From: Mesorhizobium sp. B4-1-3
GTDB taxonomy: Bacteria; Pseudomonadota; Alphaproteobacteria; Rhizobiales; Rhizobiaceae
DNA: 64,000 nucleotides
Direction: 5' to 3'
Assembly (NCBI RefSeq): GCF_006439355.1
Contig: NZ_VFTG01000002.1
Coordinates: 1-64,000, forward strand
The translations under genes and the position numbers were made by a program. The notes below the pieces were generated by a model that searched no databases, was not told where the DNA came from, and saw only the letters and a list, made by a program, of their open reading frames with translations. This document shows positions 9,301-17,775 of this stretch, piece by piece. Numbering within the stretch: the stretch's first letter is position 1; the number at the start of each line of letters is the position of its first letter.

Positions 9301-10211
9301 GTGGTCGCGCATGGACTGGCCTGATCATGGCCGGTGGGCAGGGCGAGCGTATGGCGCGTTCCGGCGTAGTCGGGCGCAAGCCGCTCGTCGAGGTCGGCGG
9401 GGTCAGTCTGCTTGAGCGCAACATCTGGATGATGGCGCGTGGCGGGTGCCGGCGTATCTTCGTCGCGTTGACCCGTGCCGATGCAGTGCGTGAAGCGGAC
9501 AGGATCGCCGATTTCGCTGCACGCGCCGTCGGTATCGGTGTGGCTGTTGCGCCCCTGATTGAGGAGGTGCCGCTGGGCAATTTCGGTGCAGCGACAATGC
9601 TGTCGGGCGACGCCGCCGACGTGCTGGTGGTGTATGCCGACAATCTCACCACACTCGATCTGGCGGCGCTGGCTACCGCGCACCGCGCATCTGGCGCTGC
9701 CATGACGCTGGCGGCCCACGACGAGCAGTTCCGCATGCCCTATGGTGCGCTCGAGGTGGATGCTGACGATCCCGATTTGCTCATCGCCTATCGCGAAAAG
9801 CCGGTATATCCAATCCTTGTTGGCAGCGGGCTGGCCGTTGTGACTGCCGCTGCGCTGAGGAGTCTGCCGCAGGGCACGCCGCTTGGCCTGGTGGATGCTG
9901 CTAATTGGTTGGCGAATGATGGTGAGGCGGTGCGGCTTTATCGTCACCAGGCCTCATGGATCGACGTCAATGACGCGGCCAAGTTGGCTGCCGCCGAAGC
10001 CCTGCTCCGGCGGGATGCTGCTTTCGAAGCGTGGTGGCCGGGCGAGGTCGTGCGCGAGATCCGGGTAGCGGGGGGTAATGGAAGCTATGTCTGCGACGCA
10101 ATGACAGAAGCTGGCGTGCTGCGGGTCCATGTCGGCCCGGGTACGTTCAGCGGGGACGAGTTGCCGGACGCGGTGCGCCGTCGCCTGGTCGCAAGGAGGC
10201 GGGACGCGTGA
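9297..10211 (+). CDS. Sugar-phosphate nucleotidyltransferase (NTP_transferase family)
   Basis: 304 residues starting at an ATG in an ATGA overlap. The N-terminal signature LIMAGGQGERMARSGVVGRKPLVEVGG (given here as two parts: LIMAGGQGERM and RKPLVEVGG) is the NTP-binding loop and Lys of the glucose-1-phosphate uridylyl/thymidylyl/guanylyltransferase family. VYADNLTTLDL near residue 113 carries the metal-binding Asp. It should activate a hexose-1-phosphate or similar compound to an NDP derivative. In the validamycin pathway an enzyme of this family (ValB) activates valienol-1-phosphate, which is relevant because a cyclitol-type cyclase is encoded nearby. The actual substrate is unknown. Confidence 0.88.
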   Translation: MSGRAWTGLIMAGGQGERMARSGVVGRKPLVEVGGVSLLERNIWMMARGGCRRIFVALTRADAVREADRIADFAARAVGIGVAVAPLIEEVPLGNFGAATMLSGDAADVLVVYADNLTTLDLAALATAHRASGAAMTLAAHDEQFRMPYGALEVDADDPDLLIAYREKPVYPILVGSGLAVVTAAALRSLPQGTPLGLVDAANWLANDGEAVRLYRHQASWIDVNDAAKLAAAEALLRRDAAFEAWWPGEVVREIRVAGGNGSYVCDAMTEAGVLRVHVGPGTFSGDELPDAVRRRLVARRRDA

Positions 10212-11086
10212 TCGGCATTACTGGTGCGAACGGCTTTATCGGCCGGGCGGTGCTGCGCCGGATCGGCGCAGATGCCTGCGTGGCACATGTCGGCCCAATC
10301 GACGGCGAAGCGGGGGCGATCGACATTTGCGACCAGCCGGCGCTGGAGAGCTTGTTCGAGGGGATTGACACCATCATTCATCTTGCCGGGCCTGGTGGCG
10401 TTGCAGCCTCTTTCGACGCACCGGTGGCATTCGCGCGTGCGCATGTACTGGGCACTGCCACGGTGCTGGCCGCCGCAGAGCGGATCGGCGTGCGGCGCTT
10501 CGTCTATGTGTCGTCGGCGGAGGTATACGGCCGTCCGGACAGCGCTCACGTGCCGGAGAGCGCGCCGCTCCGGCCACTCTCGCCTTATGGCGCGGCAAAG
10601 GCGGCGTCAGAGCAACTCGTCTCAGGTACCGTCCGGCGAGGGGCGTTGGACTCGGCGACCATTGTTAGGCCCTTCTCGGTATACGGCCCGGGAATGCGCG
10701 CCAACGGGCTGGTTGGCCGGCTGGCTTCACAGGCGCGCCTGCGACAACCGATGCGCGTATTCTCGGGCGATACGACCCGCGATTACCTGCATGTCGACGA
10801 TCTGGCGCGGGGACTATTGATGGCTGCCGCGCGCAATGAACCGGGCCCTCTGACGCTCAACATGGCCTCCGGCACCGGGATCGGTGTCGCCGCGCTCGCG
10901 ACCGTCTTTGCGACGATAGGCGGCGGACCGGAGGCGCTGATCGTCGAGGGGCAGGGCGACCGATCGTGCGCCCTCGACATTGCGCATCTCGTCGCAGACG
11001 TGTCGCTGGCGCACGAGACGCTCGGCTGGCGGGCGGAGGTCGCCTTGGCCGATGGCGTGCGTGATTGCCTGAGTGAGATGGCGTGA
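10208..11086 (+). CDS. NAD-dependent sugar epimerase/dehydratase (extended SDR)
   Basis: 292 residues from a GTG start in a GTGA overlap with the nucleotidyltransferase. The Rossmann motif TGANGFIG is at residues about 4-11, with the active-site Ser in YVSSAEVYG and the catalytic YxxxK in YGAAK. The C-terminal half has the substrate-domain motif RDYLHVDDLARG. Enzymes of this type convert NDP-sugars (C4 epimerases, 4,6-dehydratases, decarboxylases). It most likely acts on the product of the preceding nucleotidyltransferase. It cannot be assigned to a specific reaction. Confidence 0.88.
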   Translation: MIGITGANGFIGRAVLRRIGADACVAHVGPIDGEAGAIDICDQPALESLFEGIDTIIHLAGPGGVAASFDAPVAFARAHVLGTATVLAAAERIGVRRFVYVSSAEVYGRPDSAHVPESAPLRPLSPYGAAKAASEQLVSGTVRRGALDSATIVRPFSVYGPGMRANGLVGRLASQARLRQPMRVFSGDTTRDYLHVDDLARGLLMAAARNEPGPLTLNMASGTGIGVAALATVFATIGGGPEALIVEGQGDRSCALDIAHLVADVSLAHETLGWRAEVALADGVRDCLSEMA

Positions 11087-12081
11087 CCCCAACGATCCTG
11101 GTCACCGGCGCGCAAGGGTTCATTGGCCGCTATCTGGTGCGCGCTTTGTGTGATCGCGGCAATTGCCAGGTGGTTGGCGTCGGGCGGTCGCCTGGTAATG
11201 AGACACACTTTACACACACCATCCATCCCGGCGGTGACGAGTGCGCTGCGCCGCTGCCAAATTGCCTTGTGCCCGAGGGGCCGAATTATGCCTATGTTGC
11301 GACCGACCTGTCGGATGCAGCGGCGACAGCGCGGCTGATTGAGGAAAGGGCACCGGACATTGTCTTCCATCTTGCCGGATCACTGCGCAACGAACCGTTC
11401 GATCGGCTTGTGACCAACAACATCGTAGCCACGCGCCACCTCTGCGATGCGCTTGCGGGGCGCGGCGCAGTGATCGTGCTAGGTTCCTCCGGCTCGATCT
11501 ACGGCGAACTCGGCGGCGGGGGCCTCCCGCTGGTCGAAACTGGTGCTACGGAGCCGATCGACCTATACGCCGCGACCAAGCGCACCAGCGAGGATATCGT
11601 GCGGATTGCAAGCCGCGCGGGAAGGATCGACGGCCGCGTTGCGCGGGTCTTCAACGTCGTCGGTCCTGGCCAGGAGGAGCGTCATATTGCCGGCCGCATT
11701 GCAAGCCAACTCACCGAGCTGATGGTTGGGCGCCGTAATGCCATGGCCCTCGGTCCGCTGACCGCCTGGCGCGACTTAATCGACGTGCGCGATGTGGCCG
11801 ATGCGCTGGTCGCGATCGGCTTCACCGCCTCCGGTGATGTTTTCTACAACGTGGCGTCGGGGCGCGAGACGCAGATCGCGGCCGTCTACGATCTGCTCAT
11901 CGCTGCGGCGGGAATTGGCAATCCGCCGTTGATACAATTGCCGGGGCGGGCAGTAGACATGGCGCGGCAGGTAGTCGACGTCGGCCGACTGCGCGCGCTC
12001 GGATGGGAGCCCCGTGTCGGACTTCGGCAGAGCCTCGGCGACGTGATGCACTATTATCTGGACCTGATAGCCAAAGCATGA
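11083..12081 (+). CDS. NAD-dependent epimerase/dehydratase (GDP-mannose dehydratase/reductase-like extended SDR)
   Basis: 332 residues from a GTG in a GTGA overlap. It has TGAQGFIG at the N-terminus, VLGSSGSIYGE (catalytic Ser) and YAATK (YxxxK). The RVFNVVGPGQEERHIAGRIASQ block resembles the GDP-4-keto-6-deoxymannose reductase (Rmd) subgroup, so a 4-keto reduction after a 4,6-dehydration is a reasonable guess. It is the last gene of the plus-strand operon; the next gene is convergent. Relation to Rmd is by motif only. Confidence 0.85.
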   Translation: MTPTILVTGAQGFIGRYLVRALCDRGNCQVVGVGRSPGNETHFTHTIHPGGDECAAPLPNCLVPEGPNYAYVATDLSDAAATARLIEERAPDIVFHLAGSLRNEPFDRLVTNNIVATRHLCDALAGRGAVIVLGSSGSIYGELGGGGLPLVETGATEPIDLYAATKRTSEDIVRIASRAGRIDGRVARVFNVVGPGQEERHIAGRIASQLTELMVGRRNAMALGPLTAWRDLIDVRDVADALVAIGFTASGDVFYNVASGRETQIAAVYDLLIAAAGIGNPPLIQLPGRAVDMARQVVDVGRLRALGWEPRVGLRQSLGDVMHYYLDLIAKA

Positions 12082-12205
12082 CGGTAGACGGGTACTTCGG
12101 ATCTCAAGCTACTGCGACTGCGGCGCTGTATTGTGTGCCTTGAACGCCGCGCGAAGGCTTAGTGCCTCTGGGGTGCGCCTAGCTTCTTGTTCGCAGCGAG
12201 CACCA

Positions 12206-13045
12206 TCAGGCCATCCAATTGTTGGCCCTACCCCTCGATCTCCTGATGAATATCTTCAGTCGGGCAAGGTCTCGTCGGATGCGAGCTCCAGCATCATGGC
12301 TATAGTCGCCCTCGAGCGTGAACGATGTAGGCCTCGGCTGGCGCGAGAAACCAGCAAACGTAAGCTCTAGCTCGGCAACACCGTCGCCCAACGGCACATC
12401 ACCCTCAACCGAAGCATCTTTGAGGTGGACGTCGAGCGAGACGACGTCAGCAAGTCGCGCCCAAATAGGGGCTGCGGCATGCCCATAAATGGCGGGATTG
12501 CCCGTATCAAACTGTATGCATATGCCCGGCTGGCCAACTGCTTGAAGAACCTGGAGTGTTCTCTCGAAGTTTAGCGCGCTTTCATACGCCAAAGTAATTC
12601 CTGCGGCTCGCGCAGGACCAAGTGCGAAACGCAGCACTTCCGCTGTTCTTGCCATGTCCTCAGGCGTGCGTATGAGGCTCTGGCGAAACCCCGGAATGAT
12701 AATCCTGGGCACCCGCAGGCAGTCTGCCACTCCAATCGCATGCAAGATACTTCGCCGGACTTCCAGTGCTTCCTTGCTACCCTTCCGCGCAGTCAGGCCA
12801 ACATCGTTGAGCCGATTCACAGCAAGGGCGGTGATTGGAAGCGCGAAACGGCGCGACGCTGTGTCGAACTTCTCCATCACTGGGACATCAGTGAGATCGG
12901 GACCGCGGTTCGGGCCACCCAAGTCTATGTGAACGTAATCGAGACCCGCAGCGGCGGCGGTTGCAAAGCCGGCCAGACCCCGATCCCCCACCTTCCACAA
13001 TGCGACCCCGATTTGTGGTCGATAGATACTCTGTAAGGCAGCCAT
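12206..13045 (-). CDS. Sugar phosphate isomerase/epimerase (xylose-isomerase-like TIM barrel)
   Basis: About 279 residues from the ATG at 13045; the frame extends to a TTG at 13105 that overlaps the upstream gene, so the start is uncertain. The metal-ligand set of the AP-endonuclease-2/hydroxypyruvate isomerase fold is visible in order: Glu in TLAYESALNF, Asp in CIQFDTGNP, His in LDVHLKDA and Glu in FTLEGDYSHD. Such enzymes epimerise or isomerise ketoses, keto-cyclitols (for example inosose isomerase) and related compounds. It is the last gene of the minus-strand cyclase operon, so an epimerisation of a keto-cyclitol or its phosphate is a plausible role, by inference. Confidence 0.82.
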   Translation of the reverse strand: MAALQSIYRPQIGVALWKVGDRGLAGFATAAAAGLDYVHIDLGGPNRGPDLTDVPVMEKFDTASRRFALPITALAVNRLNDVGLTARKGSKEALEVRRSILHAIGVADCLRVPRIIIPGFRQSLIRTPEDMARTAEVLRFALGPARAAGITLAYESALNFERTLQVLQAVGQPGICIQFDTGNPAIYGHAAAPIWARLADVVSLDVHLKDASVEGDVPLGDGVAELELTFAGFSRQPRPTSFTLEGDYSHDAGARIRRDLARLKIFIRRSRGRANNWMA

Positions 13046-13073
13046 AGGCACGTTACCCGTCAACGGAGTTCCG

Positions 13074-14138
13074 TCAAGTTCGCCACCTCCGAAAGTCAAT
13101 CCCAAGCTTGGTCCAAGGCCTAACCGGCGGAGTGCCGACAGCGTCGTGCAAAGTGCGGGCAGCTTCCTCCGGGTCTGTCACGATCGTCAGAAGCGGCCGA
13201 TAGGCACCGGGGTGGGCGCAGAGATCGAGCATCGCCCGGGTCAGCATCGCATTGGATGAACCGCGGTGCCCCGCGATCGTCACCCGCTTGTGGCCGATAG
13301 TTGTTTGGCACTGCTCGACAACCGGCCGACCTGCACGTCCGCCGGTATTTCGTGCGCGGACTTCGTTGAGATTGACCCCGGGCAGACGCGGATCCCGACC
13401 CTCAGAGGGGAGACCTCCAAAGAGATAGAGAATGCCGCCGTCGCATACGGCGCCGAGCCCGATAGCAAGGGCAGCGGCTGCATCCTGCCGCGAGGAGCAA
13501 AGGATCACGGTGTCGAAGGCTCTGTGCTCGATCTCTGCCGTCTCTTTAGTCCCTGTGACTGCGACATCCCGAACCGACCCGCAGGCAATTCCAAGCGCAA
13601 GACGAAGCAGTTGGCCAATCGTGCCCCGTCCGACCACCAATACACTGATCGGTTCGGCAACGTGCTTCAGAATGCTTCCACAAGTCAGGACGGATGCGAG
13701 CGGCTCAGCGAGAATAGCGAGATCGGCAGGTAATTCGGCAGGCGACGAAACGACCAAGCTCCGCAACCGGGCAGGCACGAGGAAGCGCTGCTGCATCATT
13801 CCGTCGAGCGTATGGCCGAGTTCAGCGGCGCCCCAGTCTGGCGTCGGGTTCACGGCAATGGTAGTGCCTAGCCAGCGCTCGTCCGCTTTCGCAGCCACTT
13901 CGTCGACAACCGCGACCCCCTCATGGCCAAGGATCCGGGCTGGATCGTCTCGTATGCCGCGCAGAATCTGGAGGTCGGTCCCGCAGACGCCGGCTACGAG
14001 GGTTCGGCACACAATGTCCCCCGGTTGCACTACGGGTGCCCGGACCTGCGTGAGTTTTGGCGCGCCCATGCCCGGCGGCCGCACCAGACCGGTATGTGAC
14101 TTCGACGGGGCCAAGTTAATCCGATCAGCGGAAAACAT
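13074..14138 (-). CDS. Zinc-type medium-chain alcohol/cyclitol dehydrogenase
   Basis: 354 residues from the ATG at 14138, which has AAGGGCG just upstream and overlaps the ROK gene by 14 bases. The catalytic-zinc and substrate motif AGVCGTDLQILRG is near residue 53 and the GHE motif in ILGHEGVAVV follows. The structural-zinc four-Cys lobe is absent from its usual place. The cofactor loop is VLVVGRGTIGQLLRLA. Family members include threonine and sorbitol dehydrogenases, and the enzymes that oxidise or reduce cyclitols in aminocyclitol pathways. Next to a cyclase, a keto/hydroxy conversion on a cyclitol ring is the best guess. Confidence 0.85.
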   Translation of the reverse strand: MFSADRINLAPSKSHTGLVRPPGMGAPKLTQVRAPVVQPGDIVCRTLVAGVCGTDLQILRGIRDDPARILGHEGVAVVDEVAAKADERWLGTTIAVNPTPDWGAAELGHTLDGMMQQRFLVPARLRSLVVSSPAELPADLAILAEPLASVLTCGSILKHVAEPISVLVVGRGTIGQLLRLALGIACGSVRDVAVTGTKETAEIEHRAFDTVILCSSRQDAAAALAIGLGAVCDGGILYLFGGLPSEGRDPRLPGVNLNEVRARNTGGRAGRPVVEQCQTTIGHKRVTIAGHRGSSNAMLTRAMLDLCAHPGAYRPLLTIVTDPEEAARTLHDAVGTPPVRPWTKLGIDFRRWRT

Positions 14139-15201
14139 GAATGTTTCGCCCTTCAGCCGCCATCTCGGCGAGATGGCCGGCACCGACTAGTCCAGACAGG
14201 CTCCCCGGCGAGACGATACGGAGCCGGCGCGAGAAATAGGACGAATCGCATTCAGTGATCTGGAACAATCCATGGTTTCGGAATTGCCGATCAAGGCTAG
14301 CCGAATAGGCCGGTTCGAGTGCATCCACGACACCCCCGGTGAGAACAATTGAATCGAGCAGCGGATCGTGTGTTAGAACAGCTGAAAAAATAGCGGCGAG
14401 CGGTCGCGTGATCGTAGCGAGGACGTCTAAGGCGAGGGCATCAGCGCTCGCCACCGCATGGGAGAACGCCGCGAGCATGGTGTCATCGTCCTCGTCGCGA
14501 GCCGCGGCCATTGTCGAGACTTCAAGCGCCTCCGGGGAAAGACATGGCAACTCGCGCAGAAGTTTCAACACACCTCGTCCGGACGAATAGGCATTCAGAT
14601 GGTCGCATCCACCGCAGTCGCAGCTAGACTTAAGACGTGTGCCGCGGAAGAAAGCATCAACTTTGATATGGCCTATTTCGCCCTGTATTCCGTGTACGGG
14701 ATCGACGGGCACGCCGCCTCGCGCGAAATCGTAGAGCCTCGATCCGATTCCGGTGCTCACCGTAACGAACAGGATACGCGAATGCCTCCCGGGATTGCAG
14801 GTCTGTATGTATGATACCAATCCGGCGGTGACGTCATTCGCGATCGTCCAGCGGATGTCCAATCGACGGCGTGTCAACGCGGCCTGCAGTTCGAAGAAGC
14901 CCGACTTCGGGCCCCATAGAGGGCCAGATTTCAGTACACAGCCACTACAGGCGTTCACAGGTGCTCCAAGTGAGATGCCGACGTGCTCTATCGGGGTTTC
15001 GCTCTCCAACTGCAGGCGCTCAGTCTCGCTCACCAGATAGTCGGCTAACGCTTCTTGAAGTTCGACAGGGCTGTGGTGGGCCGTGTTAAGATAATTGATC
15101 GCAGGTCGTCTTGTTACTGAGCCCAACTGTCCATTTGACCACAGCGCTGAACGAAAATGCGTGCCGCCGATATCAAAGACGGCGATTTCTTTGTCGTTCA
15201 C
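14125..15201 (-). CDS. ROK-family sugar/cyclitol kinase
   Basis: 358 residues from a GTG at 15201, chosen because GGGAGGCC precedes it and it overlaps the GH4 stop by GTGA. The N-terminal ATP-binding motif FDIGGTHFRSALW, the catalytic EIGHIKVD His and the zinc-binding cluster CDCGGCDHLNAYSSGRG are present, as is the adenosine motif IVLTGGVVDAL. There is no N-terminal HTH, so it is a kinase rather than a NagC/XylR repressor. ROK kinases phosphorylate glucose, ManNAc and fructose; AcbM and ValC, which phosphorylate C7-cyclitols in acarbose and validamycin synthesis, belong to this family. Its operon partner is a sugar-phosphate cyclase. Confidence 0.87.
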   Translation of the reverse strand: MNDKEIAVFDIGGTHFRSALWSNGQLGSVTRRPAINYLNTAHHSPVELQEALADYLVSETERLQLESETPIEHVGISLGAPVNACSGCVLKSGPLWGPKSGFFELQAALTRRRLDIRWTIANDVTAGLVSYIQTCNPGRHSRILFVTVSTGIGSRLYDFARGGVPVDPVHGIQGEIGHIKVDAFFRGTRLKSSCDCGGCDHLNAYSSGRGVLKLLRELPCLSPEALEVSTMAAARDEDDDTMLAAFSHAVASADALALDVLATITRPLAAIFSAVLTHDPLLDSIVLTGGVVDALEPAYSASLDRQFRNHGLFQITECDSSYFSRRLRIVSPGSLSGLVGAGHLAEMAAEGRNIHVFR

Positions 15202-16427
15202 TGCTGGCCTCCCGCGGTTGATGCGTTGCTGGCAGTGTCGCGCCACATTCGGAAAATTCGCGCGGCGGCAGTCCGAACTTTGTCGGAAGGAGTGATCCGA
15301 TCGGCTGCAAGTGCCTCACCGATCGTGTCTGGCGTCGGATCGGCGAGCGCCGCCAAGGACAATCGTTCATGATGCTCGAACGCCGCGAGCCAGTCGCGGA
15401 ATGGCCCTTTCGCTGGCGCGGATTCGATAATATCGATGCGATCACCAAGGACGTGGGCTCGCCGCTCCTCAACGAGAAACCCATCCACCGCCACGTTTAT
15501 AGTGGCATCGTAGCTCTGCGCTCCGACGCGAGCGGCGACGAGCGGCACGACAGCTTGCGCATACCAAGGCATGTCACGCTTTGCGATTTGCGCAGGGCAT
15601 TGTGTAGCATCTGCGACAAGTTCCCCGGCAATCGCATCCCTGAGAGATATTAATGCTGCCGCACGCCCCCTTTCGTGTACAGACCCGCCGTCGAAAAAGG
15701 CGAAGTATTTCGTTGGAATTGCGCCAAGGCGAAGAATATCGTCCCGGTACTTCTGCGTCGCGGTATCTGGGGCCAGCTGGAGGACGCGCTGCAGGAGATC
15801 ATCTCCGTCGCCGATCCTGGCCATGGGGATAAACCCTCTGTGATTGAGGCCCTGGTAACTCCAGCAAAGTTCGGCTGGATCGATGCGCAGCGTCCTCGCG
15901 AAAGCCTGCAGCGTGGCAAGGGGAAGCTCGCAGATGCCGACCACTGCCAAGCCGTGGCGGAGCATCATGGCCGTTGTCAGGCTCAGCGGGTTTATCATGT
16001 TCACGACAAAGGCACCGGGACAGATTGCTTTCATTCGGATCGCGAGATCGTCCACCGGCAGCATTTGACGGAAGGCAGAGAGCAGGCCGCAAGGCCCCAA
16101 GGTTTCGTCCGCCCGGCATCCCAACTCGCAAGCGAAGAGTTCGTCACTGACCCTTGCCTCAAGCCCACCGAAGCGCGTCTGGACAATCACGATCTCGGCA
16201 TCGGTCAAGGCCGCATCGAAGTCCGTTGTGGATACGACCGAGGTTCCGAATGCTCCCAGCCGGTGCTGGGCGTAGTGTGCAACCGCATTGAGGTTTTGCA
16301 CGTTGCGCCCTTGGAGCACCAGCACCCACTCGCCCAGCCGGGGGTTTAAAGCCCTGTTTGCCTCAATCGCGTCGACAAGCGCCACCGTAAAGGGCGAACT
16401 ACCGCCGAGGACCGAGACCCGCGTCAT
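15198..16427 (-). CDS. Glycoside hydrolase family 4-like NAD-dependent enzyme
   Basis: About 409 residues from the ATG at 16427; an open frame continues upstream to 16568 but lacks homology-like sequence. The N-terminal NAD-binding start MTRVSVLGGSSPFT, the family pattern VNMINPLSLTT, the metal-binding Cys in VGICELPLA and the His in GLNHRGF match GH4 (6-phospho-alpha/beta-glucosidases and alpha-galactosidases). GH4 enzymes act by transient NAD-dependent oxidation at C3 followed by elimination. The usual CHxP is CELP here. In this operon it might act on a phosphorylated pseudo-disaccharide or perform a redox step; there is no PTS transporter nearby to supply sugar phosphates, only a dead enzyme I fragment. 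Confidence 0.82.
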   Translation of the reverse strand: MTRVSVLGGSSPFTVALVDAIEANRALNPRLGEWVLVLQGRNVQNLNAVAHYAQHRLGAFGTSVVSTTDFDAALTDAEIVIVQTRFGGLEARVSDELFACELGCRADETLGPCGLLSAFRQMLPVDDLAIRMKAICPGAFVVNMINPLSLTTAMMLRHGLAVVGICELPLATLQAFARTLRIDPAELCWSYQGLNHRGFIPMARIGDGDDLLQRVLQLAPDTATQKYRDDILRLGAIPTKYFAFFDGGSVHERGRAAALISLRDAIAGELVADATQCPAQIAKRDMPWYAQAVVPLVAARVGAQSYDATINVAVDGFLVEERRAHVLGDRIDIIESAPAKGPFRDWLAAFEHHERLSLAALADPTPDTIGEALAADRITPSDKVRTAAARIFRMWRDTASNASTAGGQQ

Positions 16428-16554
16428 CAGAAAATCCAGAACGAGCCGTAGGTGATTTCCTCGTTTGGCATGTGCGGCCGATCGGCGAATGGACCGCCGT
16501 CGCCGTGAACTGAAATCCGATCCGGACCTAACCTTGACGGGAAAGACCCGACGC

Positions 16555-17775
16555 TCATTGCAGGCCAATCCTGGCCAGATTCTCCTCAGCAGGAAGTTCC
16601 GCCGCGTAGTGAGCCGAACCGCTGTTCGAAATACCTTCCTGCCAGCTCCGAGCGCGCAAATACGTCAAAACCTCTGATATAAGTCCTGGCGGGCACTGAT
16701 TTTCCCGCTTGAGGAAGCGGTACCGGCCAAGGTCGGTTGGCACCACCATATTGATATTTCCACCTCTATGCTTGGCAGCGGCCCGGAACGACCTTGAGAC
16801 CAAGTCCTCGTTTAAGTCCTCGTGCCAGATCGGCAAGCCAACTGCCACCAGCAGATCGACTATGCGCATGGCCGTTTCCTCTCTGAGCCAACCGAGGTAC
16901 CATCCCAGGACGCTGGAGAAGGCGAGGTCGATCGCGACAGCAAAGCCGTGGTGAAGTTCGTAATGGGTCGAAGCTTCAAGCGGGTGGGCGATCGTGTGAC
17001 CCAGATCTACCGCCCTCTCGTAGGATGTGACCTCGAAGGGATTCTTCGAAAGCTCTCCCAGCATGGCAGCGATGGCCCGCCGGATGGGTTCGTGAGCCAA
17101 CGTGTCACCTTTAAGAACCCAGGACTGCAGCCCGCCTCCTCGAGCCTCTTCGATCATGCGGAAGAGATCTGTGTCGGAGGTACAGGCGATCTTGACCATC
17201 TCGGCCAACCCCTGCCGGACTGAATCGACGCCCAAGGTCTTGAGCAATGACGGGATCACCGCGACAGCTTCCGGTGGGTGGAAACAACCAAGGTAGTTCT
17301 TGCCCTCTCCGAAATTGACGCCGCCCTTTAGTCCGATTCCGGCATCGACCTGCCCAATCAAGGTGGTTGGGATACGAAGGTGAGACAAACTCCGGCGCAG
17401 CATCGACGCCGCCAGCGTAACGATGTCTGAGCAGACGCCGCCGCCGATCGCCACCAACGTACCCTGGCGATCAATCCCGGCGTCGGAGGCTGCGCGACAA
17501 ACGGTCAGTACCGATTTCATGGTCTTCGTCCGTTCGGTGCAGTTCAACACCAGCCAGGACGGCTTCAAACCGACGCTTGCGAAGGCTGCACGGATCTCGT
17601 TGCCATAGAGCCTCTCGACAGTAGGGGTGGTGACCGCCAACACAGTCCGATTGCGGGCATGGGCCTCAATCCAATCGCAGAAATCCGGGGAGTGAAGACC
17701 CTCAAAAAAAGCGACATTGAAGGTGTGGTCGCGGGAAGACCGGAGGGAAAGCTGCTCTGCGGTGGGTGTCCACAT
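16555..17775 (-). CDS. Sugar-phosphate cyclase (3-dehydroquinate synthase-like; sedoheptulose-7-phosphate cyclase type)
   Basis: About 406 residues from the ATG at 17775; the frame is open to 17826, and no start has a strong ribosome site. The NAD-binding stretch GGGVCSDIVTLAAS is followed by IRIPTTLIGQVDAGIG and KGGVNFGEGKN then FHPPE, the pattern of 2-epi-5-epi-valiolone/desmethyl-gadusol type cyclases rather than of AroB (VPTTLLAQVDSSVGGKT, then FYQP). Probable zinc ligands are Glu in GLAEMVKIA, His in DLGHTIAHP and His in ELHHGFAVAID. The length fits the about 400-residue cyclitol cyclases, longer than AroB (about 360). Predicted product: a C7 (or other) keto-cyclitol. Exact class (EEVS, EVS, DDGS, DOI synthase) cannot be fixed by eye. 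Confidence 0.8.
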   Translation of the reverse strand: MWTPTAEQLSLRSSRDHTFNVAFFEGLHSPDFCDWIEAHARNRTVLAVTTPTVERLYGNEIRAAFASVGLKPSWLVLNCTERTKTMKSVLTVCRAASDAGIDRQGTLVAIGGGVCSDIVTLAASMLRRSLSHLRIPTTLIGQVDAGIGLKGGVNFGEGKNYLGCFHPPEAVAVIPSLLKTLGVDSVRQGLAEMVKIACTSDTDLFRMIEEARGGGLQSWVLKGDTLAHEPIRRAIAAMLGELSKNPFEVTSYERAVDLGHTIAHPLEASTHYELHHGFAVAIDLAFSSVLGWYLGWLREETAMRIVDLLVAVGLPIWHEDLNEDLVSRSFRAAAKHRGGNINMVVPTDLGRYRFLKRENQCPPGLISEVLTYLRARSWQEGISNSGSAHYAAELPAEENLARIGLQ

